A stretch of 64,000 bases of DNA from Limiplasma sp031549415 (GCA_031549415.1 JAVBPU010000014.1:21138-85137), one strand, 5' to 3'; shown: positions 52,898-61,666, numbered from the stretch's first letter. Notes: generated by a model not told the origin, from the letters alone. Program-made: numbers and translations.

Positions 52898-54070
52898 TTA
52901 CACAGTGGCCCCTGCAAACAGCGGACTCATGGCGCGCAGGGTTTCCACGATCTTGGGCAGTTCCGCCAACACGGTTTGCACCTGGGCCTTCGTGTTGTCC
53001 CTGCCCAGGGACAGCCGCAGGCTGCCGTGGGCAATTTCATGGGGCAGGCCGATGGCCAGCAGCACATGGGAGGGGTCAAGGCTTCCGCTGGTACAGGCGG
53101 AGCCGCTGGAGCCCTCAATGCCCGCCAGATCCAGCCGCATCAGCAGGGCTTCGCCTTCCAGGTACCGCACGGACACATTCACATTCCCCGGCAGGCGCTG
53201 CGTGGGATGCCCATTGAGGCGCACCTCGGGAATCCTTTGCAGAATCCCCTGGATCAATGCGTCGCGCATTTCCGTCATCTGCCGCTGGTACTCCGGCAGC
53301 TCCGCCACCGCCAGCTCAATGGCTTTCCCCAGGCCCACGATGGCAGGCACGTTCTCGGTACCGGCCCGAAGGCCCCGCTCCTGGGCCCCGCCATAGAGCA
53401 GGTTATTGATACGAACATTCTTCCGGATGTACAGCGCGCCCACGCCCTTGGGGCCGTGGAATTTGTGGCCGGACAGGCTGAGCATATCCACCTTCCAGTC
53501 GTTCACGTTCACAGGAACCGCGCCGACGGCCTGCACCGCGTCGGAATGAAACAGCACCCCGGCAGACTTGGCAATGGCCCCGATCTCCGCGATGGGCTCC
53601 AAAGTGCCAATTTCATTGTTGGCCGCCATGATGGTGATCAGCACCGTATCCTCGCAAAGGGCGCTTTTCACATCCTGGGGGTTCACCCGGCCATATTCGT
53701 CCACAGGCAGGTAGGTGACCCGGTAGCCTTCCTTCTCTAGAGCCTGACAGGTATGTAGAACCGCGTGGTGCTCCACGCTGCTGGTGATGATGTGCTTGCC
53801 CTGGCTGGCGTTCTTCTGGCAAGCGCAGCGGATGGCCCAGTTATCGCTTTCACTGCCCCCGGCGGTAAAATAGATTTCCCGCGGCTCCGCGCCGATGGCA
53901 TCCGCCACCTGCTTGCGGGCGGTTTCTACCGCCCGGCGGGCCTCCCTGCCGACGCTGTGGATGGAGCTGGGGTTGCCGTACTGCTGCGTGAAAAAAGGCA
54001 GCATGGCCTCCAGCACTTCCGGCCGGGTAGCGGTGGTGGCCGCGTTGTCCAGATAAATGATTTCCTTCAT
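52898..54070 (-). CDS. iscS: Cysteine desulfurase IscS/NifS
   Basis: 390 residues from ATG 54070, overlapping the iscR stop by four bases. Motifs: YLDNAATTATRPEV start, PLP Lys in LSGHKFHGPKG, HSDAVQAVG and the active-site loop SSGSACTSGSLDPSH with the persulphide Cys. Group I desulfurase. Supplies sulphur to IscU. Confidence 0.96.
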   Translation of the reverse strand: MKEIIYLDNAATTATRPEVLEAMLPFFTQQYGNPSSIHSVGREARRAVETARKQVADAIGAEPREIYFTAGGSESDNWAIRCACQKNASQGKHIITSSVEHHAVLHTCQALEKEGYRVTYLPVDEYGRVNPQDVKSALCEDTVLITIMAANNEIGTLEPIAEIGAIAKSAGVLFHSDAVQAVGAVPVNVNDWKVDMLSLSGHKFHGPKGVGALYIRKNVRINNLLYGGAQERGLRAGTENVPAIVGLGKAIELAVAELPEYQRQMTEMRDALIQGILQRIPEVRLNGHPTQRLPGNVNVSVRYLEGEALLMRLDLAGIEGSSGSACTSGSLDPSHVLLAIGLPHEIAHGSLRLSLGRDNTKAQVQTVLAELPKIVETLRAMSPLFAGATV

Positions 54071-54492
54071 GATTCTAGCGCCTCTCCTTCGCATGGGTGG
54101 GCGAGCATACTGCCCAGGGTGATTTGGGCCAGCTCGCTGTTGATGGTATCGGTCAGCCGCTGCCATACATGGCGTACCGGACAGCCACAGGCCCGGTCGC
54201 AGCGGGTTTCGTCCGTCATGCACTCGGTGAGCTCAATGGGGCCTTCCATGGCGTCCATAATGTCCAGCAGGGTAATGGCCCCAGGGCTTTGGGAAATTTG
54301 GTATCCCCCCTGGGCCCCCCGCACCGTGGTCACCAGCCCCGCCCGCCGCAGATTCCCCAGCAGCTGTTCCAAATACTGCTTGGGAACCCCTGTGGTGGAA
54401 ATGCTTTGCAGGCTCTGGGGCCCCTCCCCCTGATGCTGCGCCAAATAATACATCGCATATAAGCCATATTTCCCCCGGGTGGACAGCTTCAT
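54067..54492 (-). CDS. iscR: Rrf2-family regulator IscR
   Basis: 141 residues from ATG 54492. Winged helix MKLSTRGKYGLYAMYYLAQ, GVPKQYLEQLLGNLRRAGLV, then the cysteines ECMTDETRCDRACGCPV expected for cluster binding. Represses or activates Fe-S genes according to cluster occupancy in relatives. First gene of iscR-iscS-iscU, under a promoter that overlaps an IscR-type palindrome. Confidence 0.94.
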   Translation of the reverse strand: MKLSTRGKYGLYAMYYLAQHQGEGPQSLQSISTTGVPKQYLEQLLGNLRRAGLVTTVRGAQGGYQISQSPGAITLLDIMDAMEGPIELTECMTDETRCDRACGCPVRHVWQRLTDTINSELAQITLGSMLAHPCEGEALES

Positions 54493-54509
54493 GCGCCAAT
54501 CCCCTTTCG

Positions 54510-54534
54510 ATACCCGACTATTTTCATCGGATTT
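54510..54534 (-). promoter_or_regulatory. IscR type 1-like operator
   Basis: 25 bases matching ATASYYGACTRWWWYAGTCRRSTAT: the left half (plus strand ATACCCGACT) is perfect and the right half matches at six of ten positions. It lies 18 bases before iscR and just after the -10, where binding would block transcription. Confidence 0.6.
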
Positions 54535-54541
54535 CGTATGC

Positions 54542-54570
54542 ATCATAGCACCGAAAGGAAGGCTTGTCAA
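54542..54570 (-). promoter_or_regulatory. Promoter of iscR-iscS-iscU
   Basis: Minus-strand TTGACA, 17 bases, TATGAT with an extended TGC. Strong match. Confidence 0.8.
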
Positions 54571-54627
54571 CAGTATTTGTCCATTTTTTCATTTTTCTTT
54601 TTTACTCATTTTGGGACAGACTTTATA

Positions 54628-54663
54628 TTGACTTTTGACAGCAGATGCTATATTTTATAGATA
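54628..54663 (+). promoter_or_regulatory. Promoter region of the L,D-transpeptidase gene
   Basis: Two overlapping readings: TTGACT (54628-54633) 17 TATTTT (54651-54656), or TTGACA (54635-54640) 17 TAGATA (54658-54663). Confidence 0.5.
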
Positions 54664-54709
54664 ATTGCTCATTTTTGGCAACTCTCTCTGATTGGATTGT
54701 GAAGTGGAC

Positions 54710-56656
54710 ATGCACGTGCGACGCGGTGATGCATTTCGGATGCTCTTCGCCTTATTGGCCATGATTCTGGGGATCTGCCACGTTCATCTGGCAATCGCCG
54801 AAACACTCCAGGCGGAAAGCTTTTGCGGAAGTTTTCCCGAAAAAATGTATCTGCGGGCGGAGCCAGAGCCAAACGCAAAAACCATTGGATGGATTCCGCC
54901 CAATACGCGGCTTATGCTGACCAAAGTGAATGACAAGTACGCCCAAACGCAATACCGAGGGCGGACAGGGTATGTGCATGTGGGCAATGTAATCATGGAG
55001 GATTTGACGGACCAGCCCATAGAGAAGTTCGCCGTATTTGGGGAAGAGCCGCTGCAGTTGTTCACCGGTCCCTATGCGGGAGCACCCGTGGCTATGGTGT
55101 TGCAGCCTTTTACACCCCTGGAGGTGGTGGCAAGCAACGGCACGTATTGGATGGGTATGGTAGGGAGCGCCAAGGTGTATGTTCCCGCCAGATTGCCAGT
55201 GCGCTTGCCACCGGATGAGGCGGTCCGGGCCTATGAGGCGTACGTAAGCGAACCTGCGGTGCTGCTGGCCTATCCCCTGGCCGGAGCGCAGCCCATAGCC
55301 GTGGTGGGAATGAGTGCCCGGCTGCACGTGACCGCGGGAAACGGCCGTTACGCCCTGGTGGAAAACGGCGAGGGAAAAGGGTATGTGCTGCGCGGCAAAC
55401 TGGTAAGGCCCGCTGAGTCGCTGGAAACCCGCGCCGTAGGGTATGCCTTGGAGACAGCCCCCCTCTATTCATCGCCGGAGCTGGCATCGTATACGCAGGA
55501 ATTGATTCCGGCCTATGGGATCGTGGAAACGGATAGCGCCGTCAACGGATTCCTGCGGCTGTTGGGGCAAAGCGCTTATGTTCGTGAAGACGTGATTCGC
55601 ACGCTGAAACTGAGAAGCACCAAGGCCACCATCGGCTGCTGGGAAAAGGATGAACCGCTTTTGCGGTATGACGGAATTCCGTTGCATGGCCATCCCTTGG
55701 TTCCGGCCAACCAGCTTTTTGAAGTTACACAAAGCTTTGGAGAGTATTACCTGGTGAAGCTGGGCGGCACCCTCGGCTTCGTCCCCATCAAGGGCTTCCG
55801 CCCCGTAAAAGACGCGTTTGCTTCCCAGGCTGTGGCGGCGGTGGTCCAGAAACAGACGCCGCTGCTGGTGTTGCCGAAGAAGGACTCGCCCCAGCTGTCC
55901 ACCACCATTCCTTCCGGGGCGGGGCTGTGGTTGGGACAAAACAAGGAGGGCTTCTATATCGTCCGCCATGGGGACTCCATCGGTTATGTGGACGCCAGCG
56001 ACCTGAAAGTGCTGGGGATCAGCATGGAGGCAGCACCCTATGAGGTATATTTTGAAAAGCAAACGGTTCTCTTACCCTTTCCAAGCGCAGGGAGCGCTCA
56101 AACAGGCGCCGTGGCCAGCGCCAATTCCCTGGGCATGGTGATGGCGCAGGTGGGAGACTATCTGCTTGTGAACCAGGGGAGCGGAGAGGGCTATGTGGCC
56201 AGAAGCGATGTTTGGACCCTGGAACAGGTGGAAAGCGGCGAGGCGCACCAGCAGAAGTACGTGCTCTTTCTCAACAAAGGCAACAAAGAGTTTAGCGTGT
56301 ACGCCGCCGATTTGGGAGGGCAAAAGACGGAACAGCTCCTCAAAAGCGAAATCGTGGCCATTGGTAAGCGTACCACCCCCACGCCCTCGGGTGCGTTCCA
56401 ACTGGGCGCAAAAGAGCGCTGGCACTATTTTGGGCCATCCTACGCGCCCTTTATCATCACTTTCGCCCCAGGCCGCTACATTCATGGTCCCTTGTTTTGG
56501 ACGGCTGACGAAGCCAGTATTCGGCCGGAGTTGTTTTCGGAGTTTGGTAAGCCAGTGACGGGGGGCTGTATCCGCATCCCGTACGACATGATGCTTTGGA
56601 TCTACTATCATTGCACCGGCAGCAACACCACCCTGGAAGTGGTGAACGGGCAGTAG
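54710..56656 (+). CDS. SH3-repeat L,D-transpeptidase (YkuD)
   Basis: 648 residues from ATG 54710; ATG 54740 with a weak ribosome site is an alternative. Signal peptide, then several SH3-like repeats (YLRAEPEPNAKTIGWIPPNTRL ... TGYVHVGNV and more, to about 500), and a YkuD domain (about 510-648) with IHGPLFW and TGGCIRIPYDMM, where the Cys is the nucleophile and the His its partner. Makes 3-3 or anchoring cross-links in peptidoglycan. Starts the plus-strand pair with the AlgJ/DHHW-type gene. Confidence 0.9.
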   Translation: MHVRRGDAFRMLFALLAMILGICHVHLAIAETLQAESFCGSFPEKMYLRAEPEPNAKTIGWIPPNTRLMLTKVNDKYAQTQYRGRTGYVHVGNVIMEDLTDQPIEKFAVFGEEPLQLFTGPYAGAPVAMVLQPFTPLEVVASNGTYWMGMVGSAKVYVPARLPVRLPPDEAVRAYEAYVSEPAVLLAYPLAGAQPIAVVGMSARLHVTAGNGRYALVENGEGKGYVLRGKLVRPAESLETRAVGYALETAPLYSSPELASYTQELIPAYGIVETDSAVNGFLRLLGQSAYVREDVIRTLKLRSTKATIGCWEKDEPLLRYDGIPLHGHPLVPANQLFEVTQSFGEYYLVKLGGTLGFVPIKGFRPVKDAFASQAVAAVVQKQTPLLVLPKKDSPQLSTTIPSGAGLWLGQNKEGFYIVRHGDSIGYVDASDLKVLGISMEAAPYEVYFEKQTVLLPFPSAGSAQTGAVASANSLGMVMAQVGDYLLVNQGSGEGYVARSDVWTLEQVESGEAHQQKYVLFLNKGNKEFSVYAADLGGQKTEQLLKSEIVAIGKRTTPTPSGAFQLGAKERWHYFGPSYAPFIITFAPGRYIHGPLFWTADEASIRPELFSEFGKPVTGGCIRIPYDMMLWIYYHCTGSNTTLEVVNGQ

Positions 56657-56665
56657 GGGGATGCT

Positions 56666-57682
56666 ATGAAACGCAGCGCTTCACTCCTGTTTGTGGCGAT
56701 TTTTTTTCTGCTGCTGGCGCTGCCCGCTTTCGGCCTGCTGGCCGCAAAAAGCCCGCAGGAGGGGCAGTCCCTGGAAGAATGGGTGGAAGAGAATGTGGGT
56801 TTCCGAGATTGGTTGATTTGGCTCCATGCAAAGGGCTCCCAGGCCCTCTTTGGGCAATCGGGAAATGAGCAGGTGCTGATTGGCAAAGACGGATGGCTGT
56901 TTTTTGACAAAACCCTGCGGGATTATTATCGCAGGGAACTGATGACAGAGACCCAGGTAGCGGAACTGGTATCCGCGCTGGGCGCGCTTTCCGCCTCTTT
57001 GGAGGCGAGAGGGGCTGCCTTTACCGTTTTGATTGCCCCTAACAAAAATACCATCTACCCGGAATGGATGCCGGATTACGCGCCTCCAGGCCAAGAGGAA
57101 AGCAACTTGGGCAGGGTGCAGGAAGCCCTTGAGAAAAGCGGCGTTCAAGTGCTGGACGCCCGGAGGATTCTACGAGAAAGCAAACCCTTGGGAAGGCTGT
57201 ACTACCAAACGGATACCCACTGGAACGACCTGGGGGCGCTGGTGGTGTACCGGGAGCTGATTGGGCGGATGGCAAAGCCCGCCAGGGAAGCCTATGAAAC
57301 CTATGAAACCCTGGCCTGGAAGGAAGACCAACCGTTTTCTGGCGATTTGGCGCGTTTGTACCTGCCAAAGGACCCGGTCACGGAAAAGACCGTTGTGGCG
57401 GAGCTTTCCCGAAGCTATCGGGTGAAAGGTAAAATGCGGTCGCTTTCGGACATGACCATTCAGACGGAAAGCGACCGAAACAATTTACGCCTATGGGTGG
57501 CCAGGGATTCCTTTGGGGAGGCGCTTTTTCCCTATTTGGCTAATAATGCTGGGCATTTAACGTTTTCACGCAGCTTCGCCATCGACTTGGAGGCGGTAAG
57601 CCGGCAAGGCGTTACCCAGGTAGTGCTGGAAATCGCGGAGAGAAACCTTCCGGAGCTGCTGGCGCAATTGGAACCGCAATAA
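56666..57682 (+). CDS. AlgJ/DHHW-type SGNH hydrolase-like protein
   Basis: 338 residues. Signal peptide or anchor (1-27), then WVEENVGFRDWL and a fold with TDTHWNDLGALVVY (the Asp-His pair of the AlgX/AlgJ/DHHW family) and ARDSFGEALFPYL (nucleophile Ser). Relatives act with MBOAT proteins in O-acetylation of exported polysaccharides; no MBOAT gene is seen here. Nine bases after the transpeptidase gene. Confidence 0.87.
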   Translation: MKRSASLLFVAIFFLLLALPAFGLLAAKSPQEGQSLEEWVEENVGFRDWLIWLHAKGSQALFGQSGNEQVLIGKDGWLFFDKTLRDYYRRELMTETQVAELVSALGALSASLEARGAAFTVLIAPNKNTIYPEWMPDYAPPGQEESNLGRVQEALEKSGVQVLDARRILRESKPLGRLYYQTDTHWNDLGALVVYRELIGRMAKPAREAYETYETLAWKEDQPFSGDLARLYLPKDPVTEKTVVAELSRSYRVKGKMRSLSDMTIQTESDRNNLRLWVARDSFGEALFPYLANNAGHLTFSRSFAIDLEAVSRQGVTQVVLEIAERNLPELLAQLEPQ

Positions 57683-58090
57683 CAGAGGGGAAGTAGGAGA
57701 GAGTCGTCGTCCTAGCGAGCTGTTCGCATGAAACGACTCTGCAATGAAAAGATGTTATCCATCCTGGATAAACTTATAGAGGAACGTTAGCAAGGCATAA
57801 AAGCACGAACTGGCCCGGAAATTGTAGCGCGGTTTCATACATAGTACGGACTGGCTTTCAGCGTTCCGAAAAACAGTCCGTCCGCTTCTTGGAAACAATT
57901 TGTCCCCATTTCCCGAGGATAAGCAAAAAAGCCCGCAACTGCGGGCTTTTTTGCTTGCTGAGGGAGTCTAACAAAAGCTGCCTCAAGAGGGTGGCAATAT
58001 TCCCAATCCAAAGCACGAGCAATATTTGATTATGTATATAAAATAATAACCATAACCTTAATAGTATTATAGTATGCAAAATGCGAATAT
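57683..58090. other. 408-base junction between chromosome and phage remnant
   Basis: Contains a terminator (57923-57954), a 7-bp inverted repeat around 57701-57737, short frame-broken stretches that might be remnants of a coding sequence, and an AT-rich end (58025-58090) before the truncated protease. No attachment site or integrase could be identified. Confidence 0.5.
57923..57958 (+). terminator. Terminator ahead of the phage remnant
   Basis: Perfect 14-bp inverted repeat (57923-57936 with 57941-57954), loop AACT, six T in the right arm. It lies 240 bases after the DHHW gene. Confidence 0.85.
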
Positions 58091-58414
58091 ATGCAGCGTG
58101 CCATCGACATGCTGGATGAAGTCAAAGAAAGCATCCTCAACGCCTATGAGATCAAAACGGGGCTTGCCCGGTCTGTGCTATCTCAAATGATGGACAGCGA
58201 AACGTGGCTCTCCGCAAATAAGGCGGTTGAACTGCATTTTGCTGACGGCATCCTCGAACGGCAGACCGCGCCGGAGTTGCCGAGCGCAAGCAACTTCCAA
58301 TTCAGCAGCCGCGCCGCCACCCATGTACTGCTCAACAAATTATCCCCGCCTGATACCCCCAAAGCAGGTACACCTTGGGCCGACCTCGACAAGAGGCTGG
58401 CCCTTTTGCATTAA
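58091..58414 (+). pseudogene. 3' fragment of a ClpP-like prohead protease gene
   Basis: 107 residues matching only the C-terminal helix and tail of phage head-maturation proteases: AIDMLDEVKESILNAYEIKTGL and WLSANKAVELHFADGIL. The catalytic Ser/His part is missing, stop codons lie just upstream, and the ATG at 58091 has no ribosome site. Marks the left edge of the remnant; portal and terminase genes are absent. Confidence 0.82.
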
Positions 58415-58429
58415 AAGGAGGAAAACACC

Positions 58430-59629
58430 ATGAATCAGATTCTCACCCTGCGCGAAAAGCGCTCCAAGGCTTGGGATGCGGCCAAGGCGTTCCTGGACAC
58501 CAAACGTGGCAATGATGGCCTGCTGACCCCCGAGGACGTGGCAACCTATGAAAAGATGGAGGCCGACGTGGTCGCCTTGGGAAAAGAAATTGACCGCTTG
58601 GAGCGCCAAGCCGCTCTTGACCGAGAAATGGAAAAGCCTCTGGCTGATCCCATCACAGGCAAACCCTCCGCGACCGTTGGCGAAGAAAAAACAGGCCGGG
58701 CCACGGACGAGTATAAAAAGTCCTTCTGGGCGACGATGCGCAACAAAGGCGTGGGCTTTGAGGTGCTCAATGCCCTCAAGATTGGTTCTGACCCGGACGG
58801 CGGCTATCTGGCCCCGGACGAATTCGAGCGCACCCTCATTCAAGGCTTGGAGGAACAGAACATCTTCCGGCAGTTGGCCCATGTGATCCAGACCTCCAGC
58901 GGCGACCGCAAGATTCCTGTTGTGGCTTCCAAGGGTACGGCCTCTTGGATTGATGAAGAAGGTGCATATCCCGAAAGCGATGACACCTTTGGTCTGGTTT
59001 CCATCGGTGCTTTCAAGCTGGCCACCACGATTCGCGCCTCCGAGGAACTGCTTAATGATTCGGTTTTCAATATTGAAAGCTATATTGCTGCCGAATTTGC
59101 CCGGCGTATCGGCAACAAGGAAGAAGAAGCCTTCTTTGTTGGGGACGGCACCGGGAAGCCCACCGGCATTTTTGCCGACGTGGGCGGCGCGGAGCAAGGC
59201 GTGACGACTGCCAGCGCAACGGCGCTGACCGCCGACGAAATCATGGACTTGTTTTACGCTCTGAAATCGCCTTATCGTAAGAGCGCGGTCTTTATGATGA
59301 ACGATGCAACGGTGAAGGCGCTGCGGAAATTGAAGGACAACAACGGCCAGTACCTATGGCAGCCTTCGCTGACCGCTGGCACACCTGATACCGTGCTGGG
59401 CCGCCCCATCTACACCTCGGCTTATGTGCCTGTGATGGCTGCGGGCGCAAAAGCCGTGGCATTCGGTGACTTTTCGTACTATTGGGTGGCTGACCGCCAG
59501 AGCCGCAGCTTCAAGCGCCTAAATGAGTTGTATGCCGCGAACGGGCAGGTGGGCTTCCTTGCCAGCCAGCGTGTGGACGGTAAGCTCATTTTGCCGGAGG
59601 CTATCAAAACCCTCCAAATGAAGGCATAA
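58430..59629 (+). CDS. HK97-family major capsid protein
   Basis: 399 residues. N-terminal coiled delta domain (about 1-100), then the HK97 fold: GGYLAPDEFERTLIQGL, IPVVASKGTASWIDEEGAYPES, ASEELLNDSVFNIESYIAAEFARRIGNKEEEAFFVGDG and SRSFKRLNELYAANGQVGFLASQRVDGKL. GGAGG precedes the ATG. Intact in appearance, in a gene order (protease, capsid, connector) typical of siphophages. Confidence 0.95.
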   Translation: MNQILTLREKRSKAWDAAKAFLDTKRGNDGLLTPEDVATYEKMEADVVALGKEIDRLERQAALDREMEKPLADPITGKPSATVGEEKTGRATDEYKKSFWATMRNKGVGFEVLNALKIGSDPDGGYLAPDEFERTLIQGLEEQNIFRQLAHVIQTSSGDRKIPVVASKGTASWIDEEGAYPESDDTFGLVSIGAFKLATTIRASEELLNDSVFNIESYIAAEFARRIGNKEEEAFFVGDGTGKPTGIFADVGGAEQGVTTASATALTADEIMDLFYALKSPYRKSAVFMMNDATVKALRKLKDNNGQYLWQPSLTAGTPDTVLGRPIYTSAYVPVMAAGAKAVAFGDFSYYWVADRQSRSFKRLNELYAANGQVGFLASQRVDGKLILPEAIKTLQMKA

Positions 59630-59633
59630 GGCT

Positions 59634-59918
59634 ATGCCCACGCTGGAGGAACTCAAAATTCATCTGCGCATTGAGCATGACGATGAGGACGCATACCTTG
59701 GTGTGCTTTTGCGCATGGCGAAGGCAGCGGTTGAAAACTTTTGTTTAACCAACTTTTCTGCCAATGATACCCCGGAGCCGGTCTGGCTGGCAATGCTCCT
59801 GCATGCCAGTTATTTTTATACTCACCGGGAAGCAGCGGATGCTGGCGCTTATGAGCATATGACCCGTGCGTTTAGCTCCCTGCTTTGGCCTTATCGGGAC
59901 ACCAGCAAGCTCATGTAG
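59634..59918 (+). CDS. Phage head-tail connector (gp6-like)
   Basis: 94 residues. MPTLEELKIHLRIEHDDEDAYLGVLLRMAKAAVENF is the characteristic start of gp6/QLRG-type connector proteins that form a ring under the portal. Four bases after the capsid stop. Confidence 0.88.
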   Translation: MPTLEELKIHLRIEHDDEDAYLGVLLRMAKAAVENFCLTNFSANDTPEPVWLAMLLHASYFYTHREAADAGAYEHMTRAFSSLLWPYRDTSKLM

Positions 59919-59932
59919 AAGGAGGCGGCGCG

Positions 59933-60292
59933 ATGGCCAGTTACCGAAAACGTTCTGACATAGACCAACCAGCGGGCGAACTTCGCCATCGCGTCGCTTT
60001 CCTGGGGCGGGTAGTCAAGGTGAAAAGCGGCGTGGTATCCGAGATATGGGCACCTGCTTTTGTCTGCTGGGCATCCGCTGAGCCTTTGGCTGGCCGGGAG
60101 TTTTGGCAAGCAGCCACGGTAAACCGTGAAACCGAGGTGCGCTTTGTCATCCGATACCGCCGCGACGTGGACGAAACCATGCGCCTGCAATTCAATGGGG
60201 TGCAGTACCGAATTTCCAGCATTGTCAACCCTAACAACAGAAACGCGAAGCTGGAAATATTAGCGACAAGTACCCTTCCAAGGGAGGGGTAG
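59933..60292 (+). CDS. Phage head closure protein
   Basis: 119 residues from ATG 59933 (AAGGAGG upstream). PAGELRHRVAFLGRVV...GREFWQAATVNRETEVRFVIRYRRDVDETMRL matches the head-tail adaptor/SPP1 gp16-like family. Lies between the connector and gp10-like genes, as expected. Confidence 0.87.
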   Translation: MASYRKRSDIDQPAGELRHRVAFLGRVVKVKSGVVSEIWAPAFVCWASAEPLAGREFWQAATVNRETEVRFVIRYRRDVDETMRLQFNGVQYRISSIVNPNNRNAKLEILATSTLPREG

Positions 60293-60295
60293 GCT

Positions 60296-60808
60296 GTGGC
60301 CGGAAACATTAGCATTGAAAACTTGGGCGAAGTTGGTAAGCAGGCATTGGCTCTTGGTGCAGATACGAAGAAAGGTATTAACAAAGCGCTATTGGCTGGC
60401 GCTGAGGTTGTTAAGGGTGAGGCCTCGCAGCGTATCCCGCGTTACGCCAAGCACCGCACCGACCATGGGCGCAGCAGCAAGCATCTAGCCGACGCGCTTC
60501 GTACCGAAGTTGTTTCTGACCGGCAGGTGGCGGGCGTGACCGTAGAAGGTAGCTTTCAGAATGGGCCGAGCTACTATGTCAAATTTGTTGAGTACCTAAA
60601 GGCATTGTGGGATAGCTTTACTGATGTAACGGCTGCTTTTGAAACCAAAGAGAGTATTGATTGGGTGACGCTGTTTTATATCGGTACTGTTGTCCTGCAC
60701 ATGCCCGAATCTGTTTTTTGGCGCAGCACTTTGCGGAAAGTGTCTGCGCTTTTTTCTTGCCACGCGCAAAGGCAAAGCAAGGGCTCCCATTCTCAAAACA
60801 CATTTTGA
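60296..60808 (+). pseudogene. Chimeric gp10-like gene with tail-chaperone-like end
   Basis: 170 residues from GTG 60296. Residues 1-100 match HK97 gp10-type proteins (LLAGAEVVKGEASQRIP ... FQNGPSYYVKFVEY). Where relatives continue with a GTSKQPAQPFM-type motif, this one changes at about 60597 to LKALWDSFTDVTAAF ... HMPESVFWRSTLRKV SALFSCH, which resembles the frameshift end of tail assembly chaperones. Simplest reading: an in-frame deletion removed the gp10 3' end, the tail-completion and major tail genes and the start of the chaperone. Confidence 0.7.
60716..60762 (+). repeat. Duplicated tail-chaperone segment, copy A
   Basis: 47 bases, coding FWRSTLRKVSALFSCH. Nine bases at the left and 17 at the right are identical to copy B at 61562-61608; the 21-base middle differs mainly at silent positions. 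The pair flanks the toxin-antitoxin genes. Confidence 0.8.
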
Positions 60809-60833
60809 CCGTAATTTTGACATGAATTATGCG

Positions 60834-60862
60834 TTGATTTATGCCGTGATTTCTGCTAAACT
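60834..60862 (+). promoter_or_regulatory. Own promoter of the antitoxin-toxin pair
   Basis: TTGATT, 17 bases, TAAACT with extended TGC, 30 bases before the GTG. Confidence 0.6.
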
Positions 60863-60891
60863 GAAAGCATTCCAAGACAGGAGATGATTAT

Positions 60892-61179
60892 GTGGAAATT
60901 AAAGCAACTACGCAAATTCGGCCTTTGACGGATTTACGGGCAAGCATGAACGAGATTACTTCTTTTGTGGATAACGAAAGGCAACCTGTGTTTCTTACCA
61001 AACATGGCCATGGAAAATATGTGTTTCTAAGCATGGAGCAATATAGCGCGATTGTTGCCCGCAACGAGCTATACGAGCATTTGCAGGAAGGCTTGGATGA
61101 TGTGGCTGCGGGTCGGACTATGCCTTTTGCGGAGGCAATGGCTGCACTGCGGAAGGACATGGAAAATGGAACGTTATGA
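60892..61179 (+). CDS. Phd/YefM-family antitoxin
   Basis: 95 residues from GTG 60892 (AGGAG upstream). RPLTDLRASMNEITSFVDNERQPVFLTKHGHGKYVFLSMEQY is the Phd/YefM fold; the C-terminal helix (FAEAMAALRKDMEN) would bind the toxin. Expected to repress its own promoter. Overlaps the toxin start by 14 bases. Confidence 0.9.
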   Translation: MEIKATTQIRPLTDLRASMNEITSFVDNERQPVFLTKHGHGKYVFLSMEQYSAIVARNELYEHLQEGLDDVAAGRTMPFAEAMAALRKDMENGTL

Positions 61180-61474
61180 AATTCACATAACCCCACGCGC
61201 ATTAAAAGACCTTCGCCAAATTGCAGCCTATATTACTGGTGAATTACAGCAGCCGGATACCGCCCGCGAGGTCGTAAACAAGATTGAGGAAGGAATTCAA
61301 TCCTTGGGGAAAATGCCGGAGCGTTTTGCCAAGGTGAAGGACAGGTTGCTTGCCTTACGGGGAATTAGAAAAGTACAGGTGGGCAACTACCTCATCTTTT
61401 ATATCATTGAAGAACCCGCTGTTCACGTCATCGCTATACTCTATGAACGCCGCGACTGGCACAACATCCTATAA
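61166..61474 (+). CDS. RelE/ParE-family toxin
   Basis: 102 residues from ATG 61166. MERYEIHITPRALKDLRQIAAYITGEL and the C-terminal VQVGNYLIFYIIEE ... VIAILYERRDWHNIL are typical of the ParE/RelE fold. Whether it cuts mRNA or poisons gyrase cannot be told. Cargo in the phage remnant, with its own promoter and terminator. Confidence 0.9.
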   Translation: MERYEIHITPRALKDLRQIAAYITGELQQPDTAREVVNKIEEGIQSLGKMPERFAKVKDRLLALRGIRKVQVGNYLIFYIIEEPAVHVIAILYERRDWHNIL

Positions 61475-61494
61475 CATCACTAACCGTCACCAGT

Positions 61495-61521
61495 AACGCC
61501 GGGCAACGCTTGGCGTTTTTC
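61495..61521 (+). terminator. Possible terminator after the toxin gene
   Basis: Six-bp inverted repeat (61495-61500 with 61512-61517) with an 11-base loop and a T tract. Weak stem. Confidence 0.5.
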
Positions 61522-61561
61522 TTTTGCGCATTTTAATAGCCCCTTAACCACTTTCGCATGC

Positions 61562-61608
61562 TTTTGGCGCTGTACCTTTCGCAAGGTGCAAGCGCTTTTT
61601 TCTTGCCA
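61562..61608 (+). repeat. Duplicated tail-chaperone segment, copy B
   Basis: Codes FWRCTFRKVQALFSCH in a frame open from 61484 to the TAA at 61649-61651, 15 bases before the tape-measure ATG, the normal place of the tail-chaperone end. No start codon context, so this is a gene fragment. Confidence 0.75.
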
Positions 61609-61666
61609 TTGCACAATGTACCAACCGAGCGCGAAGGGCGCTCCGGCGTAAAGGAGGTGATCCCCA

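Noticed and set aside
51523..53217. A 564-codon plus-strand frame
   Set aside because: Antisense to hflX, iscU and iscS; no domain and His/Gln-rich shadow composition.
57858..58079. A 73-codon minus-strand frame
   Set aside because: It runs through the terminator hairpin, has no ribosome site and ends in AT-rich DNA.
60716..60762. Terminator-like hairpins at the two 47-base repeats
   Set aside because: Both can fold and have T-runs, but the differences between the copies fall at silent codon positions and both encode FWRxTxRKVxALFSCH, so protein coding explains them better.
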